Source: Serinus canaria (taxonomy: Eukaryota; Chordata; Aves; Passeriformes; Fringillidae). Taken from it: a stretch of 64,000 nt of DNA. The stretch's first letter is position 1. Each line of letters starts with the position of its first letter. The stretch lies in the NCBI RefSeq assembly GCF_022539315.1, contig NC_066327.1, positions 2,065,001 through 2,129,000 of the forward strand. The letters are read 5' to 3'. Shown here piece by piece: positions 41,105-63,885 of this stretch. Under the pieces are notes generated by a model. The model searched no databases. It was not told the origin of the DNA and saw only the letters and a program-made list of their open reading frames with translations. The position numbers and the translations under genes are program-made.

Positions 41105-41545
41105 CAGCTGGAGGAGGAGGAGGAGGAGGAGGTTACACAGTCCAGCACAGTGCTGGTCCAGAGATTCCTCTCTGCCTGCTGAGGGGCACTGCTGTGGGAG
41201 CTGTCCCTGCATTTCCCATGTCCCTTTCAGGGAACTGAGCTCCTCTTTTCCCATCTTTTCAGGACTTATGAAACCTCCTTGCTCGTGGATGAACCAATTA
41301 GTGATGAGCTCCCCTACAGTGGTGAGTTGGAGTTGCCTGTTTTCCTCATGAGCTCAGCTGGAATTCTTGGGATGTTCTGTTCTGCATTGACCAGAGCCAA
41401 AGTGTCAGCACTTCCTGACCTTGGAGATGGCCTTAGCCATGCCTGGAAGTGTCCAAGGCCAGGTTGGATGGGGTTTGCTCTAGTGGGAGGGAGTTGGAAT
41501 GAGATGAGATTTAAGGTCCTTCCCAACCCAAACCATCCCCTGCCC
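41105..41545 (+). pseudogene. Partial HDAC3 duplicate (exon 12 plus flanking introns)
   Basis: 41171-41541 matches 54205-54576 of HDAC3 with only about two or three differences. It includes a 59-bp copy of exon 12 (41263-41321) identical to the functional one and with both splice sites. Upstream, 41109-41170 resembles the end of exon 11 (GGAGGAGGTTACAC) but is clearly diverged. The match ends in a CR1 3' tail. It is not a full gene. Confidence 0.9.
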
Positions 41546-42224
41546 TTCCTTCCCAGGCCCCCCCTCAGGCCTTCCCTGACTCCTGGAGGTCCTTGGAGGC
41601 TTCACTCCCTCTCCAGGCATTGCTTGGAAACACTGAAATTTCAGCCTTTGGGGGCTTGGGAGGAAGGGGACAGAGTGGCCAAGGAAAGGCTGGTGGGACA
41701 GTGCTGTCACCTGTCTCCCTGTCCCTTGGCTGGCTGGGCTCCCAGTGAAATTCCACGTTACCTCTTGTCCGCTCTTTTCCTGCTTCTCTTCCCCAGCCAT
41801 TGGAGCAAATGTCGCCCCACAAGCAATGGGACCACGTCCTTTTGGGGGATCAGCCACCTGGCCCCGCTGCCTGTCCACGTGGCAGCTAAACAGGCTGGGC
41901 TGCCCAGATCCAGGCTCCTCTTGGGGTCTTCACTTCGATGCTCAGCCCAAAAATTGTCCTCACGTCAGCAAAGCTGCTCCATACCATGGTGTCAAACGTG
42001 CCCCTGGATCCTCAGCCCGGCTCCAGCTTTCCAAACATGCCCAGCAGCTAATGGCCATTAAACCACAGCCTGCTTTTGCTCTCTGAGCACAAAGAGCATC
42101 TAAAAATATCCCTCTCTGACACTTCCCTGCTCTGCTCCAACACCCGTGAAGATGCCCGGAGCAGCACCCGGCTTCCAGAAGGACAGCTCAGGCAGCAGAG
42201 AGATCCCAGCTGGAAGCAGGGCTG

Positions 42225-42560
42225 TGGCTCTCCTCAAGCAGAGCTGTGTCTCTGCTCTCCTCTCCTCAAGCAGGGCTGTGTCTCTGCTCTCCTCTCCTCA
42301 AGCAGGGCTGTGTCTCTGCTCTCCTCTCCTCTCCTCTCCTCTCCTCTCCTCTCCTCTCCTCAAGCAGGGATGTGTCTCTGCTCTCCTCTCCTCTCCTCAA
42401 GCAGGGATGTGTCTCTGCTCTCCTCTCCTCTCCTCAAGCAGGGATGTGTCTCTGCTCTCCTCTTCTCTCCTCTCCTCAAGCAGGGATGTGTCTCTGCTCT
42501 CCTCTCCTCTCCTCAAGCAGGGATGTGTCTCTGCTCTCCTCCCCAATCCCCAGGCGGGCA
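42225..42560 (+). repeat. Pyrimidine-rich minisatellite (TCTCC and CAAGCAGGG units)
   Basis: About eight units of CAAGCAGGG(A/C)TGTGTCTCTG joined by (CTCTC)n runs of varying length. All three plus frames stay open, which explains several spurious reading frames. Confidence 0.9.
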
Positions 42561-42639
42561 CTGGGACGTGTCCTGGCTGGCTCCATGTCCTGGGTGGCTC
42601 CATGTCCCCAGGCTGGCGTTATCTGGTGGCAGCAGCTGG

Positions 42640-42720
42640 CGGAGCAGGGACAGGACAGGACAGGCGTCATGAGGGAGCACCAGAGCAGGGACAGGACAGG
42701 CGTCATGAGGGAGCACCGTC
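42640..42720 (+). repeat. Short tandem duplication
   Basis: CAGGGACAGGACAGG with GCGTCATGAGGGAGCACC occurs twice in direct tandem. Confidence 0.7.
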
Positions 42721-43244
42721 ACAGCTCCGGGGGCTCCCAGCACAGCCGTGCAGCTCAGCACGTTCAGATCCCAGAGATTTCCTGCAGCGATGTACCTGAA
42801 CTGGGGCCTCAGTGAGCACCAGCCGTGCCACTTGTAACTGCTCTTATCAGAGTTTTCTCAGAACCCTCTGGAATCCATCACGGTTTCTAAGACATAAACT
42901 GGGCTAAACAAGAAGCTGAGAACAGAATTCCAAGACCACAAGAAGCAAATAACAGCAGCAAAGCACCTGGACTGTGGCCAGTCCCATATTCTGAGAGGTG
43001 CACTCAGAACACAAGGACCAGACAAAGACACCAATAAGAAATGTGTGCAGAGAGTTAGAATGCATAAATAACTGTATCATGTAAACAAGAGATGGCTTCT
43101 GCTTAATCATATTGGTCAGTGGCCCAGGAGTCCTGAATTCCCCCCAATTTCCCAGGCTGGGTGCTGGGCTCAGTGCCAGGTGCCCTCTCAGTGTCCCCAG
43201 CCCCAGCTGGGCCCTGCAGGGTCACAGTGAGAGTGTCCTGGATC

Positions 43245-43320
43245 TCCTCTGGAAGATTGGAATGAAATTACCTTTAAGGTCCCTTCCAGTCCTATCCCCT
43301 AAACCCTCCTATGATCCTTG
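43245..43320 (+). mobile_element. CR1 3' terminus fragment
   Basis: GGAATGAAATTACC, TTTAAGGTCCCTTCCAGTCC and CCTATGATCC match the terminal segment of CR1. Confidence 0.6.
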
Positions 43321-44149
43321 CTGGAGCTGGGATCCTAAAAGGAAACCCACACAAGGAGGGGTGTGGAGGGGGCAGCTGTCCCTGCTGGGGGGACAGAGAC
43401 AGGCAGAAATATCCTTTAATAACCCCACAATTTCATCCCACCTTGACGCCTGCAGCCAGCACAGCACCCAGAGCTCACAGCCATCCCGCCCTGCCCCACC
43501 CATACAGGCAGGAAGCTCCCCTTGCTGCTCCCAAGGGGTTTCCATGCCCTGGGAATGCCAGCCTGGCATCTCTGAGCTGCCAGGGAATGTCCCAGTGCCC
43601 GCCTGTCCTGGTGCCCATCCTCAGGCAGCTCTGGGGGTGTGCCCTCTCTGAGGAGCCTGACTCCAGCACAGCTTCCCTCACCCCAAACTGCAGGGAGCAT
43701 CAAGCAGGAGGCTGGCAGGACCAAGCATTGATTCTGGTTTGCTTTTCCAAGCCTTTGGACAAGGCTTCCTGCTCTGTCCATCTGTCCTTCCCCCCAGCCC
43801 CAGGGAGCAGGTTCGTGCTGCCATTCCCACACCATGCTCCTGTTTCCATCTCCTGTCAGCTCCAGCTTTCCCCATCCCTCTGCCTCCTCACCCCCAGCTA
43901 TTTCCCACCCAGCCTTTGTCCTCCTCCTGCCTGGCAGCGCCTCCAGAGGGTCCTTCCCAAAGCTCTGGACAGCCTGCACCCCCCAGGGTGGCACCTGGTG
44001 ACAGCTGGAGGTGACAGCTGGAGGTGGCAGGTCCCCATCCCTCAGGGATTGGGATGGAATGAGCTCCATCAGGATGTGGGTGCCCCATTCCCCCACTGCC
44101 CCATCCCCTGAGCCCTGGGGTGGGGGCTGTGGGGGTGACAGGGGAGCTG

Positions 44150-44695
44150 GGAGGGACTGGGAGACAACTGGGGGCAACTGGGGGCCTGGAGAAGAGAATC
44201 CAGTGGCCAGCTGGGCTCACTGGGAGTAACTGGAGCAGCTGGGAGTGACTGGGAGCAGGTGAGGAGGAGGGAGGAGGGATGGTGACAGCTGAGGGAACAG
44301 GGGAGAATTATAGGAGAGAACCAGTAGGCAGCTGGAAGTAACTGGGAATGACTGGGAGGCAGCTGCAGGCCGGCAGAAGGGAATCCAGTGGGCAACTGGG
44401 ATCTGCTGGGTGTAACTGGGAGCAGCTGGGGGTAACTGGGAGCATCTGGGTGTAACTGGGAGCAGCTGGGGGTAACTGGGATCTGCTGGGGGTAACTGGG
44501 AGCAGCTGGGGGTAACTGGGATCTGCTGGGGGTAACTGGGAGCAGCTGGGGGTAACTGGGAGCAGCTGGGGGTAACTGGGAGCAGCTGGGGGTGACTGGG
44601 AGCAGCTGGGGGTAACTGGGAGCAGCTGGGGGTGACTGGGATCTGCTGGGGGTAACTGGGAGCAGCTGGGGGTGACTGGGATCTGGCGGGAGGGA
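44150..44695 (+). repeat. G-rich 20-bp minisatellite upstream of HDAC3
   Basis: A regular array at about 44395-44690 of units like CTGGGGGTAACTGGGAGCAG, preceded by looser copies from about 44150. Some units have ATCTG in place of AGCAG. It ends about 155 bp before the HDAC3 start codon. Its minus strand is open in all frames, giving spurious Pro/Ser-rich ORFs. Confidence 0.9.
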
Positions 44696-44699
44696 CACT

Positions 44700-55657
<10,958 letters not shown>

Positions 55658-56755
55658 GGGCTCTGGGCTGCGGGGCCTCCCGCCTTGGACACGGATGCTT
55701 GGAGCACGTAACTGGGCCCTGCAGGAGCCAGTTCAGCCCTCTCTTTGTCTTAGACTGCATGTGGTGCAGCAGAGCCAGCCTCACTGCAGGCTCCTGCCTC
55801 CTGGAGAGGCACAGAGGTGACGTGTGCTCCTTACTTGTCACCATGTCACGGTTCCGGCTGTCACCGCTGTGGGAATGGAGCCATGCTGAGTCCTGGCTGG
55901 CAGCTGTGGGACTGCCACAGAGCCTGAGCCACCTCCATGGGTCCCATGCAGGCTCCTGCCAGCCAGCTGGGAGCTGGAGCAGCTGTGCCTATGATCTCTG
56001 CCTCTCTGCAGCACTCGGGATCCATCCTGCTGTCCCTGACCTGCACTCAGGTACCACCCTGCTGTCCCTGCAGCCTGCACTGAGAGCTGCTCCTGGTGTC
56101 CCTTCTAAGCAGCTGATGCTCCACAGCTCCAGGAATTACTGGATAAGACCAGTTGTGGGGTAGGGGTCAGGATGGCCTTGGAGCAGCTCAGTGGAGTGGG
56201 ATGGAAGGATGTGTGCAGAGCATAGGCTCATTCCTTCCCCCCACAGCCAGATCTGCATTCACAAACGAGTTCTGCAGCACCTTGCTGAGTTGGACACAAC
56301 CTCTCTGTTGTGTTTATTCCTTGGGAGGCTTAAATCCCTGTGGAACAGAGGTTTGGCTGCCCAGGTCAGTACTTAGCATGTCCTGCACCTCTAGTGTAGC
56401 TTCCAGCTGTGTTCCCCAAGGTCACACATGGTCCTGCTGTGTGTCAGCAAGAGATCTGGGCTGTTTGCTCTGAGACAAACAGTTCCTGGGCTGTACCCAG
56501 CAGATGTTGCTCTGCTGCTGGGTGAGGGAAGCTGCTTCCTGCAAGTGCTCTGTTCCTGCCCTCACCCAGCAGAGAATTCCCTTGGCCATCCCTCCAATCC
56601 CAGATTTTGCTGCTCCTTCTCCTGAGTCCTCAGCTGGTACCTGTGGTGGTTTGGAACGTGCTGTTTGGGGAGGTGGGGGGTTCAGCCTCTGTGTACGGTT
56701 CTGTTTGTTTACTGATGTCTTTGAACATTAAAGAAGAGGCAGTATTTTTCTTACC
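55658..56755 (+). other. HDAC3: HDAC3 3' UTR
   Basis: About 1.1 kb after the stop. ATTAAA at 56728-56733 followed by GT-rich sequence is the likely poly(A) signal. Confidence 0.65.
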
Positions 56756-56759
56756 TGAC

Positions 56760-57290
56760 CTGTTGTTTGTCTGTTTCATCCCCACACCTTTTTGGCTCCT
56801 GTTCCCCCAAGGTCAAGCATGTCCCTGGCAGGGCAGTGTCATCCACTGTCTGAAGGAATGGAGGGAATTCTGCTCCTCAGAGTAAATGTTGGTGAGTTTT
56901 TGGCATCACTGCACATGAGGGGAGCACCCTGAACTCCTTTTCAAGAGGCCAAGTGGGGTGGACACTCCTGCTATGCCTCTCAGTCCAGCAAAAGCTTTGC
57001 AGGAAGCTTCAGAGCTAATTCAGGAGATTTTTCCTGCAGTTATTTAAAATGCCATGATTTCTGAGAGTTGGGGTGTCCATAACAGCCTGTGCACGTTGCA
57101 CTCCCACTGTCCCAAGGCCCTTTTGGGGACTGATTTGTGGTTCTGGTCACAAAAACGTGAAGCAGGCAATAAGTCAGGGTGTCCATGGGTTTCCAGAGAA
57201 ATCCCTCAGAAATAAATTGTGATAGAATTAGTCTGGGGATGGAGAGGGGTGATCAGAGTTCCAGCACAGCTCCTGTGTGAGGAGGGATCT
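56760..57290. other. Intergenic, nothing recognised
   Basis: No exon or identifiable repeat was seen. Confidence 0.3.
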
Positions 57291-57590
57291 GCTGGATCAG
57301 GATCCTTCAGCTGAGGAGGGAGAACAGAGCAGGGAAAGGGAATGTCATGGGGGAAGGTAATGTCATAACCAGGAGTGTCAGAGAGGGTTTCTCTGAGTTC
57401 AGACTGCAACAGCAGGGGCTTCACCAGGGCCTGGAGTGCCAGGACACAGGGCGTGGCTTCCCACTGCCAGAGGACAGGGCTGGATGCGATATGGGGCAGG
57501 AATTGTTCCCTGGCAGGGTGGGCAGGCCCTGGCACAGGGTGCCCAGAGCAGCTGGGGCTGCCCCAACCCTGGCAATGCCCCTGATGGGAG
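57290..57590 (+). mobile_element. CR1 LINE fragment
   Basis: GAGGGTTTCTCTGAGTTCAG and the GGTGGGCAGGCCCTGGCACA core; the 3' end is truncated near 57590. Confidence 0.7.
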
Positions 57591-58139
57591 GATATTTACA
57601 CCTGGAACTGGCTGAGTTCTCTGTTGGGTGCACTGAGGCTCCTTGCAGAGCTGTGCTCGGACACCAGGGGGCAGCTGGATCGCTGGGATCCCATGGAGGC
57701 TCCCCGGCCCTGCTGCAGCCCCACAGTGGGGTTTGGGGTGGGAGCAGAGTCCTGGCTGTGTTCTCAGGGAGGTCTGGGGGTTCTGGGCACTGTCAGGCCT
57801 GGCTGTTACCAGGGCACAGGGGCAGGGTGTGCTCCTGCTGCACCTCTGTGACTTCCCTGTGTGAGCTTCCACACCATGCCCTGCAAACCCCTTGGCAGCA
57901 GGGATGTGACCAGGCTGGCACTGCCCTTCCTGCACAGAATCTCCCAAAGATTCCCTCCTGGGGAGAAATTAATATTCTGTCTTAATTTCCCATAAAGAAT
58001 CACATAAAATACTTTTTTTTTCCTCCTGCTTTACCTGTGAGCCCCAAAACAGAACAACCCTAAGTTAATAAGCTCACTGCACCATCTCCTGGAGCTCAGG
58101 CTGTTCCACAAATGTGGCATGGCTGGGAGTTTGTGCACC

Positions 58140-61100
58140 CCTGTGCCTGGGTAGGAAATTGGGATCACATCCTTGTTGTTTTGGGTGGTGTTGGTACCTT
58201 CATGTTTGGCTCTGGGAGGTACCTTCATGTTTGGCATGTTTGGCTCTGGGAGGTGTTGGTACCTTCCCTGATCCCCACCTGTGTTTATCAGAGCCTGGAG
58301 GGAGCTTCCCACCTCCCAAACTTTCTGTAGCACAGCTGAGATGTTTAGCTGCTGTTTGTACCTCACACCAGTGCCTGCTTGCCCTGTAGCACACACTGGC
58401 ACTGCCAGGAGCTGATTTTGGGGTGTGCTGCCCAGCCAGGTGTGGCTCTCACCCCGCAAACCCTGTTCCTCCCTCCCCTCATGCCAGCAGGCCCAGGGAA
58501 TCAGGAGCATTCCCTGCTGCCCCTCCAGGCACTGCCACAGCCCAGGCTGGTTTCCCATTCCCAGGGTAAGGTGCAGCACAGCCACGGGGGTGTCACCTCT
58601 TCCCCTTCTCTGATCTTTTAGGGGCTGAGAGTTGGGGATAGAAAAGTGCTTTAAATCTTCTCCCTCCCTCTGTGCTGAGCAAAGGGAGACCTTGGCAGGC
58701 CCTGACCCACCTGAGTGTCCTGGTTATTTTGTGTTAACCAAATTTCCTAGGTGGAGAAGTCCGTGTGACTGGGGAGTGTGGATTTGATTCCTCCTGGGGC
58801 AGAATTACCTGCAGGAAGGAAAAGCAGAGGTGTTTCCTGCAGGGCTCAGCCCTGCCTGTGTGGACAGGTCAGTGACAGTTCAGGTGCTGCAGCAGAGCCA
58901 GGGGGCTGGGCTGGGGCTGCCAGGGCACTGCAGAGCCCATCAGGGGCACCTCTGTGGCCTGGCTGTCACCAGGAGCAGAGTTTGCTCCTGTGGCTTCCCT
59001 GTGTGAACTTCTGGCCCAACAAATCCTCTGCCACCCCTCCCCAGGGCTCCCGTTTCAGTTTAAATCCCCCACCCCTTGTCCTGTCACCACAGGCTCTGGT
59101 TCAGAGTCTCTCTCCACCTTCTCTCTGAGCTCCATCAGTGCCAGGGGCTGCTCAAATCTGCCTTCCAAGCAGAGCATGAATTAATTAATTCCTCTCAGCA
59201 TTACCCCACCACCCTCACTGAGCATTTCCTCTGTCCTGTCTCAGCCTCCTTCTTCCAGTGCAAACCCTTCCTCCTCCTTCTGCCATGGCAGGCCCTGATA
59301 AAAGGTCTCTGCACTTCTCTTACCAGCCCCTTCCAATGTGGGAAGCCCCAGATAAGGTGTCCCCACACAGTCCCCCCAGTCTGATGTCACATTAAACACT
59401 GCAGTCCCAGGATGGACCAGGCCATAAGTCAGGCCAGGCCAATCCAAAATTAGGGATTGTTCAGGGAATTTGCAGTCAAGTTGGAGTCCCTGCAAGGCCA
59501 TACATTGTCCCAGCTCCTTTCTCAGCATAACAAAAACATTTTTCTTTAATTTTTTTGTTTAGTTGGTAGAATTTGATGTGTTTTTTGAAGAATTTTTTGT
59601 ACTATTATTATTATTTGAGAAGATTTTTGGAGTATGAGGAAATGGGATTAATTTTTTGTTTGTATTTTGTGGGTTTGTATTTTATAAAGATTTTATTTTA
59701 GGTTTTGAGGTTTGGTGGTTTGTTTTTTTTTGTATAAGGAACTGGTAGTTGTTTTTGTTGTTGTATATTATTAGAACTGGAAGGTGTAATAACAGGAGTG
59801 ATTAGAGGTGGTGTTGCAGGTGTTCTGTTGAATTTAACATGAATTTTTTTTTGGTTTTAACGTGGTGTTGGTGCAAGCATGTAGGTATTGTTTGTGGAAT
59901 AATTTAGGGTGTTGTTATTTTGTTGTATGGAAGGTGTTTGGTATTTTGTGTTTAGACTTAGATGTTTATCATTTTTTATTTCTATTTCAAGTTGTGAGTT
60001 GCTGGTTTCCATTTGGACCTGGGGATGTTGTCTGTAACTCTTGGGTGCAGCCCCCCAGGAATTCCTTACCCATCTCACATAATGCAGAGCAATCCTGGAA
60101 GTCAGTGACCCCTTAGGCCCATGAGGTCACATCCAGGGTGGATTTGGAGATTCCCTCAAAGGGCAGTGGGACTTCACTCCCCCAAGCTGGGGCTCAGGGC
60201 CCTGAGCTCCCTGTGTGGACCAAAATTAAATTTCTCTTGGGACTGAAGCTTTGGGGTTTCCTGGCAGTGCTGGGGACCAGACCCAAAATTCCTGTTCCTG
60301 TTCCAGCATCCCTGTGCACTCTTCCCATGCCCTCAGATCCCCAGGATTCTCTGGCATCCCTTCCCCTTGCTCACAGATATCAGCCGGCATCAGGGTCTTC
60401 TCTAGCCAAAACCTCCCTCCCCTTCCTTGTCCATCCCAGTGTCCCCAGCTCTGTCCCCTCAGAGCCCTTTGGGATTCTGCAGCTGTGGCTCCTCTCTCCC
60501 TCCATCTGTTCCTGATGTGCCAGCAGTGGCAGCAAACAGGGACAGAAACTTCTCTCTGCCTCTGAAATATCCTCAGGAAAAAGGGAGAAATCTGTCCAAA
60601 ACTAGGAGCTGGTAAATCCAAAAGTTTCTGCTGAGGAGAAGGAGCAGGGGGAGCTCAGCAGGTCCTTCTTCACAGGATGATTTGGGTTCAAAGGCTCCTC
60701 TGGAGGGCTCAGGCCCATTCCTCCTGCCCCAGGTAAGGCCAATCCAAAGTTAGGGATTGTTCAGGGCATTTTGCAGTCAAGTTGGAGTCCCTGCAAGGCC
60801 AGACAATGTCCCAGCTCCTCTCTCAGCACAACTGAGCTCCCTTCTCTGCTGTTTAACACCCTTGTGAATATATTCTCTTTAATAAATCAGGCTTTAGCTG
60901 ATGGGAGCTGGTGGCTCTCATCCCTTCACCTTCTCCCTGCTCTTGCCTCCTCATTTCCCCCGCAGTGGTGCTGGGGAACACACCCTGCCAGCACCAGGGT
61001 GCTCTGGCAGGGCTCTGGGGGGGCAGCACTGCTGGGAAGTTGTGGGAGAGGTTTTACAGCAACTTCTGTGAGCCAGAGAGGAGTTTGAGAAGAGGATCCA

Positions 61101-62095
61101 TGTTCACCCTGAAAGAATTTCCTACCAAGGTCACTGACACAGAAACCAAGGAAGAAAGAAGGAGAAATGAGAGAAACCTGCAACCAATGAGCACTTTGTT
61201 TGTCTCCTGACCAATGAGTAAAGTGTGAACTGATGAGGTTTGTAAGAATGAAAAGCATGCACGCTATAATAAAAACAGTTTGAAGCCTTCTGAAAATGGA
61301 GTGTGTCCCTTTGCATTGTCTCCATCTCAGCTGCACCAGGGAATGAAGGTTCCTTTGCTTTCTGGAGCCTGTTTGGAGAACCTTCTCCCTGGACTTTGTG
61401 GTGAGAGTGATTTCTGCAGGACGTGTGGGGTGCCTGCTCCCTGTGAGCCGTGGGACAGGGGTTTGAGTGTTCCTGCAATTCCTGGAAGCTGCAGTCATTC
61501 CCAATCTCACACACACTGTAAGTGCAGGTGGGCTGCTCTGAGAAGTGTTTGTACCTTCCCTGATTCCCAGCTCTGCTTATCAGAGCCTGGAGGGAGCTGC
61601 CTGTGGCTGGCTCAGCAGTGCTCTGCAGGCCAAAGGACTGAGTTAGCAGAGGAAGAAATTGATAAAATATGAGTTTACCCATAGCAAGGAAGAAAGCAAG
61701 GCCACTAGCATGGAAACTGATAAAACAGATACCAAAGGGACATTTGCAGTTAGGGGACACCTGCCTTAGTGAGCACTATTTGTGCCTTAATCATTTGTTA
61801 CAAACTCTTCCCAATTAATGATTGCCATTAATTGCTTTATACCAATAAAATACAATAAACTATTGCTTTGTTCAATGAAGAGAATGAGCTGTTTTGCTGT
61901 AATGACTTAGAATCACACTTTGTTAAGGGTGTAAAACTTAGGAACAACATATAATAAAAAGGAAGCTGTTGTCACTGCACAAGTGTGTGTGTGTGTCCAT
62001 CTCAGCAGTGGCACTCCCCTCCTCACAAACTTTCTGTAGCACAGCTGGGATGTTCAGCAGGTGTTTACACCCCACACCAGGTGTTGCCTGGTCTT
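58140..62095. other. LTR-rich intergenic block
   Basis: Segments recur within the block. 58248-58385 matches 61540-61592 and then 62025-62092, so the second copy is probably split by about 430 bp of insertion. 59436-59529 matches 60736-60831 in direct orientation. Several AATAAA signals and A/T-rich LTR-like segments occur at 61200-61290 and 61640-61980. No intact viral gene was found. Confidence 0.55.
59530..60000 (-). other. Cytosine-depleted tract
   Basis: In 59581-60000 only about 14 of 420 plus-strand bases are C and I see no CC dinucleotide, while G stays common. Both flanks return to normal composition. The depleted base on the minus strand is G. It could be a retroelement edited G-to-A in its own sense, or simple T/G-rich sequence. 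Confidence 0.7.
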
Positions 62096-62699
62096 GGACT
62101 GACTTTTCCTGATGTTTTAGTGCAGCAGCTCTTTCCCTGCCATTCCAGCCCCATCCCTGGGGCACCTGGCCTGGTGCAGCCCCTGCAGCCAGCCTGGCCC
62201 AGGTGTTCTCCTGGCTGGAAGTTCTGCTTTTAACAGAGGGCAGGAAGAAAAGCCAGCGGGAGCCAGGCCAGGCTGTGTCCCGGGGCTGAACTTTGGGAGT
62301 GAGGAGCTGCTGCTGTCCCCATCCCTGCTGCTGTCCCCATCCCTGCCACTGTCCCCATCCCTGCTGCCACTGCGGTGGCTTCACCTGGTGCCAGTCCCCT
62401 GCCACCCCTCACTTTCTGGGGAGCAGCAGGTGCCACCTGCCCCCAGCCCTGGGGTGCAGCTCCTGCTGTCCCAGGGTGCTGCCCCTGCGAGCAGCGCTGG
62501 GGCTGTCACTGGTGAGGCTGAGAGCCGCTGCCAGGAGCTCACTGGGAGGCACTGGGAGGCACTGGAGGGCCAGCAGTGCCCACCACACCCCCACAGTGCT
62601 CCCATTGGGGCCTCACCACTGAGGAGCGATTTTTTTGGGCAATTTAAAATTTGAGGAGCCCCTGCCTGAGCCCTGAGCTAGACCAAGGAGTTCTCCAAA

Positions 62700-63250
62700 G
62701 GGTTCCTGCCTTTGTGGGGGTACCGGGGCTGTCCCGGCCGTGGCAGCGGGGGTTTTCCCGGTGCCCCCCGTGCTGTCGCGCTGTCCCTGCAGTGTCGCTC
62801 TCACCCGCCAGGTGAGCGCAGTTGAGCCGCGCTGGCGCCGCTCCCGGGATGAGCTCAGCGCGCCGGGATTGGGAGCCGGGATCAGCTGCTGCCCTGACGT
62901 GCTGCTGACGCGGCCCCGCATCCTGCCCTGAACCCTCCCCTAAATCCCCCCAAATCCCCCCCTCCCGCACCCCCGGCCCCCCCGTGACCTCCTTTAGCAG
63001 ACAAAGACGGGAAGTGCCGCCTGCGTGCGCATCCCGCCCCTCCATCCCCCCCTTCTCCTTCCCCTCCCTCCGGCCCCCGCTCTGAACCTGGAAAAAACAG
63101 CTCAGCTCCTATTTCAAGGAGCTTTTGTCCTCTCCAAGAGCTTTCTTGGGGACATTTGTCTTTCTTTCTTCTGACTGTGACGGGAACATAATTGGGAGTG
63201 GGTCTCCATCTGCCGCGGGGGGAAAGGGGGGGTCCCGGGCAGAGATCCCA
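62700..63250 (+). promoter_or_regulatory. GC-rich, CpG-containing block, possible promoter of the next gene
   Basis: After the AT-rich LTR block, CpGs become frequent (CTGTCGCGCTG, GAGCCGCGCTGGCGCCGC, GCGCGCCGGGA), followed by C-rich runs. In human, DIAPH1 lies beyond HDAC3 in this direction, so its promoter is a candidate. No first exon is recognised. Confidence 0.3.
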
Positions 63251-63656
63251 GCCAGGAGCATCCCCAGACTTTAGGGCGCTTGGGATGGGGCATTTTGGGA
63301 GCAGGAGCGGGGATCTGCAGGGGTTTGTGCCCTGAAATGGATCAGGGATTGTGCATTGCCTCTGTTGTGGGGCTCCCCCATCTCTGCAGTGCCCCCCACA
63401 CCCAGGGCTCTGGGCCCAGCAGTGCTAAAATCCCAAATCTTATCCCAAATCCTGTCCCTATCCCAGATCCTGCCTTCCCACAGCTCTCCCCGTGCCCTGC
63501 CCAGCCCGGGGCCACCCTGATGTGTCACTTGTGTTTTCCCAGCCCTGCCAGCCTGAGTCACCGGGGTGTGCTGGGAATTCAGCTGCCCCTGGAGCCCCAG
63601 AGCCAGGTTTTGCAATTTTTTCAGTCCCCCATTGTTCATGGGATGAGCTGTCCTGC

Positions 63657-63669
63657 CCCCCCCCCCCCG
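63657..63669 (+). repeat. Poly-C run
   Basis: An uninterrupted run of about 13 or more C. Confidence 0.9.
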
Positions 63670-63794
63670 ATGCCCCTTTTTATGCAACAACATTACAAAA
63701 ACTCCCTCTCCTCAAGTGCCACTTCCCTGCCGAGCTCCTGCTGTCCCAGTGCCACCCTCAGTGTCCCCTGCCATGCACAGGAACATGTCCCTGT

Positions 63795-63885
63795 TTTTTA
63801 TATATATATATATATAAATTAAATATCATATATATTATATATATTATCTATTTATATATTTAAATACATATTTTATACACATTTT
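63795..63885. repeat. AT-rich (TA)n tract
   Basis: TATATATATATATATATA and further TA/TTA runs over 90 bp. Confidence 0.9.

Noticed and set aside
42076..42815. Three overlapping frames with LLSSP/CVSALL repeats
   Set aside because: Explained by the pyrimidine-rich minisatellite.
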